64,000 bases of DNA. It comes from CAVSUR01 sp963731285. GTDB taxonomy: Bacteria; Actinomycetota; Actinomycetes; Streptosporangiales; Streptosporangiaceae. The notes below the pieces were generated by a model that did not search any database, was not told the DNA's origin, and worked only from the letters and a program-made list of their open reading frames with translations. How positions within the stretch are numbered: the stretch's first letter is position 1; the number at the start of each line of letters is the position of its first letter. Of this stretch, positions 41,349 to 51,570 are shown one piece after another. Location of the stretch: NCBI GenBank assembly GCA_963731285.1, contig CAVSUR010000014.1, positions 620,001 to 684,000 on the forward strand. Direction: 5' to 3'. Both the position numbers and the translations under genes were made by a program.

Positions 41349-42581
41349 GTGACGAGGCTTGCCCTGGCGGGTACGCCGGTCCGGCAGAGTCTGTCGGACC
41401 GGTTTACCGGGCTGGCCGTTTCCCGGCGGGAACGGCTCGGCGACGCAGGCCTGGGCATCATGCTGGCCGCCGTCAACGTCGTATCGCTGCTGGCCTACCG
41501 GCACCAGCTCCATCCGGCTTGGCTCGCGCTGGCCCTGGTCGCGGCTCAGGGCGTGCCGCTCATCTGGCGCCGCCGTAGCCCGGTCGCCGTGATGATCGCG
41601 GTCGGCGCGGCCCGGGTGGCCTATGACCGGATCGGCTTCGGTTTCGCGCCGTTCCCGCTCGGCCCGGCCATCGCCTTCTACACGGTCATCGACTGCTGCT
41701 CCCGGCCCTGGCGATGGGCCACCGTGGTACTGGCGGCCACCGGGATCACGATCTCGCTGACCTCGTCAGGCAGCCGCAGCGAGCCGTACGAGGCCATCTT
41801 CCAGGCGCTGATCTTCCTGGCCGCCGGGGCGGCGGGCACGATCAGCCGCAGCACCCGGGCCTCGCTGCGGGCCGCCCGCAGCCGCGCTGAACGTGCCGAG
41901 GCCGAGCTGGACCGCCAGGCCGCCCGCGCGGCCGCGCACGAGCGGGTCCGGATTGCCCGGGAGCTGCATGACGTGGTCGCCCACCATGTCAGCCTGATCG
42001 CCGTGCAGGCCGAAGCGGTGGCCTCGCTGCTGCCGGACGGGCCGCCCCAGGCGCGCCGGTCGGCAGACATCATCGGCCAGACCGCCCGGCAGGCCCTGAC
42101 CGAACTGCGGCGGCTGCTCGGCGTGCTGCGGGGCCCCGCCGAGCAGCCGCAGACTGGGCCGGCGGCCTCGCTTAGTGACCTTGGCGAGGTCATCGACCAG
42201 GTGCGCGCAGCCGGGCTGCCGGTCGAGCTGCATCTGCAGGGCACCCCGGGCCTGCTATCGCCCGGGGTCGATCTCACCGCCTTCCGGATCGTGCAGGAAG
42301 CCCTGACCAACGCGGTGCGGCACGCCCGGACGGCCCGGGCCGACGTAACGCTGACATACGAGCGCGCGTTCATCACCATCTCGGTCGCCGATTCCGGGCC
42401 GGCCGGCGGCGCTGCCCGGCGGCCCGCGGCCGACCAGCCATCCGGCCACCCGGTTCCGGTCTCGGCCGGCTTCGGCCTGGCCGGGATCGCCGAGCGGGTC
42501 GCGTCCTGCGGCGGCAGCCTTACCGTAGGCCCGACCCCGGCGGGCGGCTTCGCCGTCACCGCCCGGCTGCCCGCCCGATGA
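41349..42581 (+). CDS. Two-component sensor histidine kinase, NarL/DesK-type (HisKA_3)
   Basis: The 410-residue kinase has four or more N-terminal membrane helices (LGIMLAAVNVVSLLAYRH, LALALVAAQGVPLIW, VMIAVGAARVAY, ATVVLAATGITISLT). A coiled coil (SRAERAEAELDRQAARAAAH) leads to the HisKA_3 H-box ARELHDVVAHHVSLI with His207. The ATPase domain follows, with the N-box FRIVQEALTNAVRHA and the G-box GFGLAGIAERV. It lacks a large sensor domain, so the signal is probably sensed in the membrane. Its stop overlaps the start of the response regulator (ATGA at 42578-42581). Confidence 0.93.
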   Translation: MTRLALAGTPVRQSLSDRFTGLAVSRRERLGDAGLGIMLAAVNVVSLLAYRHQLHPAWLALALVAAQGVPLIWRRRSPVAVMIAVGAARVAYDRIGFGFAPFPLGPAIAFYTVIDCCSRPWRWATVVLAATGITISLTSSGSRSEPYEAIFQALIFLAAGAAGTISRSTRASLRAARSRAERAEAELDRQAARAAAHERVRIARELHDVVAHHVSLIAVQAEAVASLLPDGPPQARRSADIIGQTARQALTELRRLLGVLRGPAEQPQTGPAASLSDLGEVIDQVRAAGLPVELHLQGTPGLLSPGVDLTAFRIVQEALTNAVRHARTARADVTLTYERAFITISVADSGPAGGAARRPAADQPSGHPVPVSAGFGLAGIAERVASCGGSLTVGPTPAGGFAVTARLPAR

Positions 42582-43279
42582 CCGGCGAGCCGGCGAGCGG
42601 CAAGCCGCAGCCAGAGCCCATCCGGGTGCTCGTCGTGGACGACCAGGAGCTCGTCCGGGCCGGGTTCTGCGTCATCCTGGAGGCGGCCGGCGGCATCACC
42701 GTGGCCGGCGAGGCGGCCACGGGCGCGCAGGCGGTCGCCACCGCGGCCGCCTGCGCGCCGGACGTCGTGCTGATGGACGTGCGGATGCCCGAGATGAACG
42801 GCATCGAGGCGGCGCGGAAGATCACCGCCGGCGGCGGCCCCGCGCCGAAGGTAGTGATGCTGACCACCTTCGATCTCGATGACTACGTGTACGAGGCGCT
42901 CCGGGCCGGCGCGAGCGGATTCCTGCTCAAGGACGCGCCGCGGCAGGATCTCATCGCCGCCGTCCGCTGCGTCGCGGCCGGGGAGGCCATGCTCGCGCCG
43001 TCGGTGACACGGCGGCTGATCGAGGCGTTCGCCCGCAGGCCGCCTCAGGCGGCACCGGCCCCGTCCCGGCTGGCCTCGCTGACCGCCCGGGAGCGCGACA
43101 TTCTGCTGCAGCTCGCCCGCGGCCGGACGAACGCCGAGATCGCCGCCGACTTGTTCGTCAGCGAGGCGACGGTGAAGACCCACGTCGGGCACCTGCTGGC
43201 CAAGCTCGGCCTGCGCGACCGGGTGCAGGCGGCGATCCTGGCCTATGAGACCGGCATGGTGGTGCCCGGCCAGCACTGA
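42578..43279 (+). CDS. Response regulator, NarL/LuxR type
   Basis: The 233-residue protein has a receiver domain (IRVLVVDDQELVRAGFCVIL) with phosphoacceptor Asp67 in VVLMDVRMPEMNG, and conserved Thr and Lys in VVMLTTFDLDD and GFLLKDAP. The LuxR-type HTH is LTARERDILLQLARGRTNAE and VSEATVKTHVGHLLAKLGL. It should be phosphorylated by the kinase encoded just before it. The target genes are not evident, since the next gene is convergent. Confidence 0.95.
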   Translation: MTGEPASGKPQPEPIRVLVVDDQELVRAGFCVILEAAGGITVAGEAATGAQAVATAAACAPDVVLMDVRMPEMNGIEAARKITAGGGPAPKVVMLTTFDLDDYVYEALRAGASGFLLKDAPRQDLIAAVRCVAAGEAMLAPSVTRRLIEAFARRPPQAAPAPSRLASLTARERDILLQLARGRTNAEIAADLFVSEATVKTHVGHLLAKLGLRDRVQAAILAYETGMVVPGQH

Positions 43280-43311
43280 CCGCGGGCGAGATGCCCACGG
43301 CGCGGCCGCCG

Positions 43312-44844
43312 TCAGCCGCGCTCCACGGCCGTGCCGAGCAGGCCGATCGGCGGCGACCCGAGGTCGAGCATCGCGGTGTGGAAGCGCTTGAGGGTGAAGT
43401 CCGCGCCCCACTGCCTCCCGGCCCGCTCGCGCAGGGCCATGATCTCGAGCTTGCCCCAGGTATAGCGGCCGTACGTCGGGTCGAAGGTCGCCCGGCGCGC
43501 CTCAGACAGCGCTGCCTCGCCAAAGATGTGCGTCTGCGCGGCGAACAGCCCGGCCGCCTCGGTGACCGTCATCCCGGCGGTGTGCACGCCGATCGCGCAG
43601 GCCAGCCGGGTGACCCGGATCAGGGCCTCCAGCCAGACGCCGATCGCGAACCGCGGGTCGCCGGCCCCGAAATCCTGCTCGACGCACAGTTCCTCGGCGT
43701 AGTGCGCCCAGCCCTCGATGAACGTTTCCGAGGGCAGGATCTGGCGCACCACCGTGGGCGCCCGGCGCATCGCCCGGGCATGCGAGAAGTGGCCGGGCGC
43801 GACCTCGTGCACGGTGATGGCGGGCAGCGTGGCGTCGCTGAACACCTCCAGCCACGCCTCGGCCTCGGCCGGCGGCCAGGACTTCTCCGGCGGGGTGATG
43901 TGGTACCACGACGGCGCGTCCGCCTCGCCCGGCGCGGCGGCTGACATCATCGCCATCGCCCAGCGCCGCGACGGCGGCGCCAGTCCCACCAGGCACTCGC
44001 CGTCGTTATAGGGGACCAGGTCGCGCTCGGTGGTGAACTCGATCGCCCGCCGGGTCCAGCGGCGGGCTGCCTCGATGACGCCGTCGGCGTCGGGATGGGC
44101 CCGGACCAGCTCGCGCGCGACCTCCATCGGCGGCCGGCCGGGATCCAGCCTGGCGCAGTCCTCGGCCAGCCGCCCGGCCAGCCGGTCCCGCTCGGCGTCC
44201 GCGCGCTCGGCAAGCCGTCCCAGGTCCAGGGGCATGCCCTCCGAGTTGCTCATCAGCGCGGTGAGCCCGCGCGTTCCGAGGGCCGCGTCCGGGCTTCCGT
44301 GCGCGGCCGCCTGCCGCAGGTGCGCGACCAGCCGCTCGTGCGCGGCCAGCGCGGCGGCGGCGACGCCCGGGTCGGCGTCGGCCGGCACGGCCGCCGCGAG
44401 CCCGGCAGCCGCCGCGGCCAGCGCCTCGGCGACCGGCGCGGGAACCTGATCCAGTGCTGTCACGGCGTTGTCGACGGCCTGCGGCCAGCGCGCCAGGTGG
44501 TCGCGGCGCGCGGCCGCGCGGTCGGCCGCCGGCGCGTACTCGCGGTCGTAGCAGGACAGGTCCAGGGCGCTCAGATGCGCCATCGGGTTGCGCCGGTGCA
44601 GCTCGAGCTCGCCGAAGGCGACCTGCGCGCGCTGCTCGAAGACGGCCAGGTGCGCCTCGTCATGCGGGTCGGGCAGCGGCCCGCCGCCGGCCTGCTCGGC
44701 CGCCAGCACGGCGAGCCCGGCCCGCACCCCGGCCGGGGACAGATCCTGGATCGTGCCGTCGTATTCGTGCCGGCCGCTGTACTCGCGCATCTCGGCCACG
44801 GCCATGTCGCAGACGGCGCGCAGCCGGTCGGTCATCTCGTCCAC
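43312..44844 (-). CDS. DUF885 metallopeptidase-like protein
   Basis: The 510-residue protein matches the DUF885 family, which is related to zinc carboxypeptidase-like enzymes. The zinc motif is ITVHEVAPGHFSHARAM with HExxxGH, and a second Glu lies in FIEGWAHYAEELCVEQDFG. The conserved TYGRYTWGKLEIMALRERAG comes near the end. The start is GTG 44844, because TAGCGT (complement of 44852-44857) lies exactly seven bases upstream. ATG 44835 is an alternative. A longer frame to 44991 has no support. The gene is convergent with the response regulator, and its substrate is not known. Confidence 0.85.
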   Translation of the reverse strand: MDEMTDRLRAVCDMAVAEMREYSGRHEYDGTIQDLSPAGVRAGLAVLAAEQAGGGPLPDPHDEAHLAVFEQRAQVAFGELELHRRNPMAHLSALDLSCYDREYAPAADRAAARRDHLARWPQAVDNAVTALDQVPAPVAEALAAAAAGLAAAVPADADPGVAAAALAAHERLVAHLRQAAAHGSPDAALGTRGLTALMSNSEGMPLDLGRLAERADAERDRLAGRLAEDCARLDPGRPPMEVARELVRAHPDADGVIEAARRWTRRAIEFTTERDLVPYNDGECLVGLAPPSRRWAMAMMSAAAPGEADAPSWYHITPPEKSWPPAEAEAWLEVFSDATLPAITVHEVAPGHFSHARAMRRAPTVVRQILPSETFIEGWAHYAEELCVEQDFGAGDPRFAIGVWLEALIRVTRLACAIGVHTAGMTVTEAAGLFAAQTHIFGEAALSEARRATFDPTYGRYTWGKLEIMALRERAGRQWGADFTLKRFHTAMLDLGSPPIGLLGTAVERG

Positions 44845-44851
44845 CGTCCGA

Positions 44852-44857
44852 ACGCTA
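44852..44857 (-). promoter_or_regulatory. -10 element TAGCGT of the DUF885 gene, probable leaderless promoter
   Basis: On the minus strand TAGCGT is followed by seven bases and the GTG at 44844, the same spacing as at the HIT gene (6091) and at 9684. Confidence 0.4.
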
Positions 44858-44987
44858 CCGCCCGTCGGCGGCCCCGGCGGCGGCGGCATGCTGCCGCGCG
44901 GCAAGGGCGGCCCGGCGCCCGGCCCGTCGGTCCCTTCTTCGCTGGAAGCACGCATTCCGTCACACCCGGCCGGGCCGCTGGCCCGGT

Positions 44988-45042
44988 TCATGATCGCGGG
45001 GTCCTCGCTGCGGGTTCCGCCGTAAGCTCTCCGGGATCATGA
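44988..45042. repeat. Palindromic repeat, family B, copy 1
   Basis: Arms TCATGATCGCGGGG (44988-45001) and CTCCGGGATCATGA (45029-45042) pair at 12 of 14 positions. CATGATCGCGG recurs exactly in the copy at 57475. It lies between the divergent DUF885 and ggt genes. Confidence 0.55.
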
Positions 45043-45137
45043 GCCAGGGCCGGGGACCGGGCTAGCCGGCGGTGCCGCGCCGCAGACGCTGCGGATAGCG
45101 TCGAGGAAACGCCGCATACCGACTCAGGGAGGCGCCC

Positions 45138-46959
45138 GTGGCTGCCAGCCCGCCGTTCACCACCCGGCCCCGAGCTGGCCGGCACCTTCGGCATGGTGGC
45201 CTCCACGCACTGGCTCGCCTCGGCGGCCGGCCAGGCGGTGCTGGAGCAGGGCGGCAACGCGTTCGACGCGGCCGTGGCCGCGGGACTGGTGCTGCAGGTC
45301 GTCGAGCCGCACCTGAACGGCCCGGGCGGCGAGGTGCCGGTCATCGGCTTCGACGCGCGCAGCGGGGAGCCGTTCGTGCTCGACGGGCAGGGCACCGCCC
45401 CGGCCGCGGCGACCATTGCCGCGTTCGCCGGCCTCGGGCTGGACCTGGTGCCGGGGACGGGCCTGCTGGCGGCCTGCGTGCCGGCCGCGTTCGGCACCTG
45501 GATGCTGCTGCTCGAGCGGTACGGCACGCTGCGGCTGGCCGAGGTGATGAAGTACGCGATCGGCTACGCCCGGGACGGCTACCCCCTGCTGCCGTCCGCC
45601 AGCGCCGCGATCGAGGCCGTCGCGCCGGTCTTCCGGGCGCACTGGCCGACCTCGGCGCAGGTCTACCTGGCGGGCGGCGTCCCGGCTGGCGGAGCCCGCT
45701 TTGCCAATCCGGTCCTGGCCGATGTCTATGAGCGCATTCTGACGGAGGCAAAGGCGGCCGGCCCGGGCCGCGAAGCCGAGATCGAGGGGGCCAGGCGCGC
45801 GTTCTACCAGGGGTTCGTCGCCGAGGCTATCGCCAGGTACCTGGAGCGGGCCGAGGTGATGGACGTCACCGGCCGCCGCCACCGCGGCCTGCTGTCCGCC
45901 GCGGACCTGGCGGCCTGGCGGGCGTCCGCGGAGCCGCCGGTCAGCCTCGGATACCGCGGGCTGACGGTGTGCAAGACCGGCCCGTGGGGCCAGGGCCCGG
46001 TGTTCTTGCAGCAGCTGGCCCTGCTGGGCGGCTTCGACCTGATCTCGATGGGGGCCGGCAGCGCCGACCTCATCCACACCGTCACCGAGTGCGCCAAGCT
46101 GGCGTTCGCCGACCGGGAAGCCTGGTACGGCGACCCGCGCGGCACCCAGGTACCGGTGCAGGAGCTGCTGTCGGAGCGGTATGCCGCGCCGCGGCGGGCC
46201 CTGGCCGGGCCGCAGTCCTCGGCGGAGCTGCGGCCGGGCGCGCCGGGCGGCGTGCCGCCCCGGCTGCCGGACTATGCGCTGGCCGGCTTCGCCGGACCCG
46301 CCGCGGCGGGCGGCGGCCCGGGCGCGGGGGAGCCGACCGTCGCGGGGCTGACCGGCGTGAGCTCGCCGGAGCTCGGCCCGGGGGACACCTGTCATCTCGA
46401 CGTGGCCGACCGGTTCGGCAATCTGGTGTCGGCCACGCCGAGCGGTGGCTGGCTGCAAAGCTCGCCGGTGGTGCCGGGGCTCGGGTTCTGCCTGGGGACC
46501 CGGGCGCAGATGTTCACGCTGACCCCGGGCCTGGCTGCCTCGCTGGCGCCGGGCCGGCGGCCGCGGACCACCTTGTCGCCCGGGCTGGTGCTGCGTGACG
46601 GCGCGCCGTACCTGGCCTTCGGCACGCCCGGCGGGGATCAGCAGGACCAGTGGACGATGGGCTTCTTCCTCAACCACGTGCTCTTCGGGATGAACCTGCA
46701 GCAGGCCATCGACGCGCCGGCCTTCCACACCGACCATTTCCCGTCCTCGTTCTACCCGCGCGGGTCGGCGCCGCGGACGCTGTCGGTCGAGTCGCGGGCC
46801 GGCGAGCCGGTGATCGCCGAGCTGCGCCGCCGCGGCCATCGGGTGGACGTCCGGCCGCCGTGGTCGCTCGGCCGGATCTGCGCCGTCAGCCGGTCCGGCG
46901 GAATGCTCTACGCCGCCGCGAACCCGCGCGGCATGCAGGGATACGCGGCCGGCCGCTGA
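45138..46959 (+). CDS. Gamma-glutamyltransferase family protein (one frameshift near the N-terminus)
   Basis: This family of N-terminal nucleophile hydrolases splits gamma-glutamyl or similar amides after self-cleavage. GTG 45138, behind AGGGAGG, begins FTTRP, but the frame then changes. The conserved continuation ELAGTFGMVASTHWLASAAG runs in the next frame, and one extra C in the run at 45168-45172 accounts for it. The rest is intact: GGNAFDAAVAAGLVLQVVEP, LNGPGGEVPV, and the nucleophile Thr in LGPGDTCHLDVADRFGNLVS. The small subunit ends in GRICAVSRSGGMLYAAANPR. It resembles the YwrD-like branch more than periplasmic GGT. No signal peptide is seen, so it is probably cytoplasmic. Confidence 0.85.
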
Positions 46960-47005
46960 CCAGGCGGCCCGGCGCCTGCTGGCCGGCCCGCGCCCGGCCG
47001 CGGAG

Positions 47006-47635
47006 TTACGCCGGCACCGCCAGCAGTCCCGCGAGCACGGCCGCGACGGCCGCCAGCACCCGCAGCAGCACCGACCCGGGTCCGGTCCCGAGCGCGGGCA
47101 GCGCGGTCGCGCCGCCGGCCAGCACGGCCAGGCCGAAGGCCGCCGCGAGCAGCGGCAGCTGCGGCGCCAGCACCCCGGCCGGCGCCGTGGTCTCTGCGCA
47201 GTGCACCGCCAGCAGGAAGGCCACGAGTGCTGCCGTGAGCACCACGGTGTGCCAGGGCCGGGACCGGTGCAGCGCCTCCAGCGCCAGGGCGGCGATGACC
47301 AGGCCCTCCGGCCAGCTCGCGGACCGGACGGCCAGGGCTATCCGGCGGGCGGCTCGCTCGGCGTCCGGGGCGAACTGGCTGCTGCCCAGGTGCGCCCGGG
47401 CCAGCGCGAGCTGGCCGACCGTGAGGACGGCGCAGGCCGCCGCGATCAGCAGGGCCGCCCGGGTGCCGGGCGCGCCGCCCCGCAGCGGGGCCGCCGACCA
47501 CACGATGATCCCGGCGGCCAGCAGCCCGGCCGCCGCCAGGGCCCAGGCTGGGCGCCAGGGCCGCGGCCGGGATTCCGCCCCCGCCGGCGACTCGGCCCGG
47601 TCCCGGCCGGGAGTCACGGCGGCCCGGCCCGCCAT
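47006..47635 (-). CDS. Membrane protein of the MoxR/DUF58 operon, unknown function
   Basis: The 209-residue protein has about five hydrophobic helices (AWALAAAGLLAAGIIVWSAA, ALLIAAACAVLTVGQLALA, VVLTAALVAFLLAVHCA, LPLLAAAFGLAVLAGGATAL, VLLRVLAAVAAVLAGLLAV). I do not recognise a named family. Its ATG overlaps the DUF58 stop (TGATGG around 47635), so the two are translationally coupled. It is the last gene of the operon and is convergent with the gamma-glutamyltransferase gene. Confidence 0.65.
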   Translation of the reverse strand: MAGRAAVTPGRDRAESPAGAESRPRPWRPAWALAAAGLLAAGIIVWSAAPLRGGAPGTRAALLIAAACAVLTVGQLALARAHLGSSQFAPDAERAARRIALAVRSASWPEGLVIAALALEALHRSRPWHTVVLTAALVAFLLAVHCAETTAPAGVLAPQLPLLAAAFGLAVLAGGATALPALGTGPGSVLLRVLAAVAAVLAGLLAVPA

Positions 47636-48864
47636 CAGCTCGGCCCTCCGACCGGCCGGCGGGTGTAACCGGCCAGGACCGTGTCCAGCGGCTCGTGACC
47701 ATCCCAGTGCGCCGTCGGGATGCCGAGCTGGCGGAGCGAGAACCTGATCGCGTCCTGCTCCAGCCGCCAGATCCGCCAGGTGAGATCCGAGATCCGGCCC
47801 TGCCGGGACGGCTGCACGTTGAGCACGTCCACCACCAGCACGGTGAAGCCGCGCTCGCGCAGGTCGCGCAGGGCCTCGACCAGCTGGTGGTCAAGCAGCG
47901 CGCTGAACACCAGGATCAGCGCGCCCGGCGGCAGCGCGGCCCGGGGCAGCCGGGCCAGCGCGCCCGCCCGCTCGGGGCCGCTGGGGCCGGCCACCAGCAG
48001 AGCCATCATCCGGCGGAACTGCCGCTCGCCGGTGCCGGGCGCCAGCCAGGCCAGCCTCCTGCCGAACAGGATCAGCCCGACCCGGTCCCGGGCGGCCAGG
48101 GAAGTCCTGGCCAGCCCGGCCGCGGCCCGGAAGGCCAGGTCGACGGAACTGGAGCCCGCCTCGCCCACGTCAGCGGACGCGTCCGCGATCACTACGACGT
48201 TCTGGCCCCGCTCGGCGGTGAAGGTGTTCAGCTGCAGCGACCCCCGCCGGGTCGTGGCCGGCCAGTTGATCCGCCGCTGGCGGTCGCCGGGCACGAACTC
48301 CCGGACCCCGGTGAACTCGATGCCCTCGCCGGGCCGCCGGGAGGTGTGCTCGCCGAGCAGGCTGGGCAGCCTGCGCAGCAGGATCCCGCGGTCCACCCGG
48401 GCCGGGCGGGGGCTGCACTCGATCAGCGGCAGCGCCAGCGTGACCGTGCCCTCGGCCAGCCGCCAGCGATCGCGCAGCACGATCTCCAGGGTGCCGAGCG
48501 GCCGCCGCCCCCACCGGCCGACACGGAACGGCACCCAGGTGGCGCTGCCCTCGCGGCGCGGCTCACCTGGCGTTACCCCCTCGCTGCCGGACAGCCGGAA
48601 CTCGGGGATATACCCGCCCTGCCCGTTCAGCACGGCTACCACCGCGGCCTCATCCTGTTCCACCAGGCGGTTGGCGGTGAGCCGCAAATCCACCCTGATC
48701 TCGCCGGGCCTGCCCGGCCGCAGCGCGGCCAGCAGCAGCACGGCGGGCGCGGCCGCCCCGGCGAACTCGGGGCGCCGGGTGATGACCGCGGTGAGCAGCC
48801 CGGCCAGGGCGAGCGTGAGCAGCCGCCGGGCGTGCCGGGACAGCGCCCAGTGGACCTGGCGCAC
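47635..48864 (-). CDS. DUF58 domain protein
   Basis: The 409-residue protein has two N-terminal membrane helices (LLTLALAGLLTAVITR, APAVLLLAALRPG), then a beta-rich region, then the DUF58 signature EFTGVREFVPGDRQRRINWP followed by ATTRRGSLQLN. After this comes a von Willebrand A-like fold (NVVVIADASADVGEAGSSSV with a partial MIDAS pattern). DUF58 proteins work with MoxR-type AAA+ ATPases, possibly in assembling or inserting metal centres, but this is not established. It lies 6 bases after moxR on the same strand and overlaps the next gene. Confidence 0.88.
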   Translation of the reverse strand: MRQVHWALSRHARRLLTLALAGLLTAVITRRPEFAGAAAPAVLLLAALRPGRPGEIRVDLRLTANRLVEQDEAAVVAVLNGQGGYIPEFRLSGSEGVTPGEPRREGSATWVPFRVGRWGRRPLGTLEIVLRDRWRLAEGTVTLALPLIECSPRPARVDRGILLRRLPSLLGEHTSRRPGEGIEFTGVREFVPGDRQRRINWPATTRRGSLQLNTFTAERGQNVVVIADASADVGEAGSSSVDLAFRAAAGLARTSLAARDRVGLILFGRRLAWLAPGTGERQFRRMMALLVAGPSGPERAGALARLPRAALPPGALILVFSALLDHQLVEALRDLRERGFTVLVVDVLNVQPSRQGRISDLTWRIWRLEQDAIRFSLRQLGIPTAHWDGHEPLDTVLAGYTRRPVGGPS

Positions 48865-48870
48865 GGCCGG

Positions 48871-49853
<983 letters not shown>

Positions 49854-49857
<4 letters not shown>

Positions 49858-50390
49858 AGTCGCTCCAGTCGGTCGATGAGTGCAGTCAGCGTCCGCGGCC
49901 GGATGCCCGGCCGGTTGTCGTCCGGGGCGGCGGCCGGCCGCTGCGGGTCGAGCCAGAACCACAGCCCGCGGTGCGGCCCGTCACCCAGCAGCTGCCGCCG
50001 GGCGGCATCCGGGTCGGCGTACAGGCTGATGTCGTGCCGCTCCGCCAGCCGGGCCGCCAGCAGGTTCTGCAATGAGCCGCGCACCTGCAGGTCATAGGAG
50101 GCCAGCGAGCGGGTGGCATTGGCCAGGTCTGACCGCTTGCGCCAGAATCCGTTGACCGTCGACCAGGTGGTTGTCATCTCGGTGGCCTGCTCAGCCGGGG
50201 GCGCGCCCGGATCCGGCGGCGGCACGGCGCGCAGGCCGAGCAGCGCGGCGAGAGCTGCGATGATCACGACTCCGGCGGCGCCGCCGGCGCCGGCGATGGC
50301 GTATCCGCCCACGCTGACCACGGCGACCAGCAGCGCGGCGATCGTCAGCTCCGGCCAGCAGGCCGCCCAGCCACGACCGGCGCCGCTCAC
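49854..50390 (-). CDS. Membrane protein of the MoxR operon
   Basis: The 178-residue protein has two N-terminal helices (LTIAALLVAVVSVGGYAIAG, AAGVVIIAALAALLGLRAVP) and a cytoplasmic tail with TWSTVNGFWRKRSDLANATR and VRGSLQNLLAARLAERH. The pattern RG.LQ..LAARLAERHG is common in small proteins encoded between DUF4129 and moxR in Actinobacteria. The function is unknown. Its GTG/ATG start overlaps the DUF4129 stop (50387-50390) and its stop overlaps moxR, so the whole set is coupled. Confidence 0.7.
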
Positions 50391-51391
50391 CGGAGTGCGC
50401 CGTCCGGCGGGCGGGCCAGCTCGGCCGCCAGCTCACCCAGGGCATCCTCGGCGGCTTCCTTGCGGCCGGGGGGTACCGGATGGCTGGAGTAGCGTGCCTC
50501 GTAGAACACTTCGGTCAGGGCCGGCCCGGCGCCGCCGTGCAGCAGGCCGTCCGCGGCCGCGCGGGCGAGTAGCTCGTCCGGGGTGTCGGCATCAGCACGG
50601 GACGTGCCGGCCTGTGCCAGTGTGCGCTCCATGGCGACGTAGCACGCGATGATGGCCGCCCGCGCGTCATCGACCTGGCGCAGCGCGGCCTGGCCGGATT
50701 CCACCGCCCGGCCCAGGTCGGCCTGATCGCCGGACTGCCAGTCCGCCAGCTCGGGGTCCGCCTGCGGTACCGGTCCAGCCGGGCGCCGGCGCCGTAGCAC
50801 GGCGAGGCAGGCGATTACGCCGGCCAGCACCGCGGCGGCGAGCAGTGCGTAGATGACCATGAGCTCGATCTGGCCGCCGCCCTGCGGCGGCCGGGAGTGC
50901 TGGAGCGGCCGCAGCGGCGTGGTCGAGCCCGGCGGCAAACGCCGACGGGCGGCCCGGTGCACCCCGGGCAGGTAGGTCGCGGCCAGCAGGATGGGCATCG
51001 CGAGCAGGGCGACGGTCAGTATCCGGCGCAGCCACCGGCGCATCCGGACCGCCGTCACGAGCTCGCCGCCGTCCCGGCGGGCCGCCGCGCTCAGTGCGAC
51101 CAGCAGGGCGGCAAACGCGGCCTCGATCCCGACGCCGACCAGCACCCAGTAGCCACGCCACGGGACGGCTGAGCTCCCTGACGGGGTCGCGCCGCGGACG
51201 CCGACGATGACGATCAGGAGCAGGGCGACCGCCACCGCGACGCGGGCCCGGCTGGCGCCGCCGGGCCTGCCGGTGCCGGGCGTGCCGGTACCGGAGCTGC
51301 CGGGCTGGCCAGCGCCGGAGCCAGGCGCAGCGCCGCCTGAGCCGCCGGGCGCGGCGGACCCGGGGCCGCGCACGCCGGCCTGCTGCGTCAT
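50387..51391 (-). CDS. DUF4129 domain membrane protein
   Basis: The 334-residue protein has a long Gly/Pro/Ser-rich head, four membrane helices (ARVAVAVALLLIVIVGVRGA, GYWVLVGVGIEAAFAALLVA, ILTVALLAMPILLAATYLP, LMVIYALLAAAVLAGVIACL) and a C-terminal DUF4129 domain: DDARAAIIACYVAMERTLAQ, then ADTPDELLARAAADGLLHGG and LTEVFYEARYSSHPVP. DUF4129 proteins are linked to transglutaminase and MoxR-DUF58 systems, but here no transglutaminase gene is present. Start ATG 51391 has GAGAGG upstream. It is the first gene of the five-gene operon. Confidence 0.85.
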   Translation of the reverse strand: MTQQAGVRGPGSAAPGGSGGAAPGSGAGQPGSSGTGTPGTGRPGGASRARVAVAVALLLIVIVGVRGATPSGSSAVPWRGYWVLVGVGIEAAFAALLVALSAAARRDGGELVTAVRMRRWLRRILTVALLAMPILLAATYLPGVHRAARRRLPPGSTTPLRPLQHSRPPQGGGQIELMVIYALLAAAVLAGVIACLAVLRRRRPAGPVPQADPELADWQSGDQADLGRAVESGQAALRQVDDARAAIIACYVAMERTLAQAGTSRADADTPDELLARAAADGLLHGGAGPALTEVFYEARYSSHPVPPGRKEAAEDALGELAAELARPPDGALR

Positions 51392-51570
51392 CCTGTCCAG
51401 CCTCTCGCCATCGGGGCGACACCGGCCCTGGCCCCAGCCGGGCCTTGCCGGAATTTTACCGGGCAGGCCCGGCCGGGACGCGGACCGTCCGCACCCTGAT
51501 TTCACTGCCGGCGCTGCTGTGCTATCCGGATCCGTCGGGGCTATCCGGATCCATCGGGGATCGGACAGCG

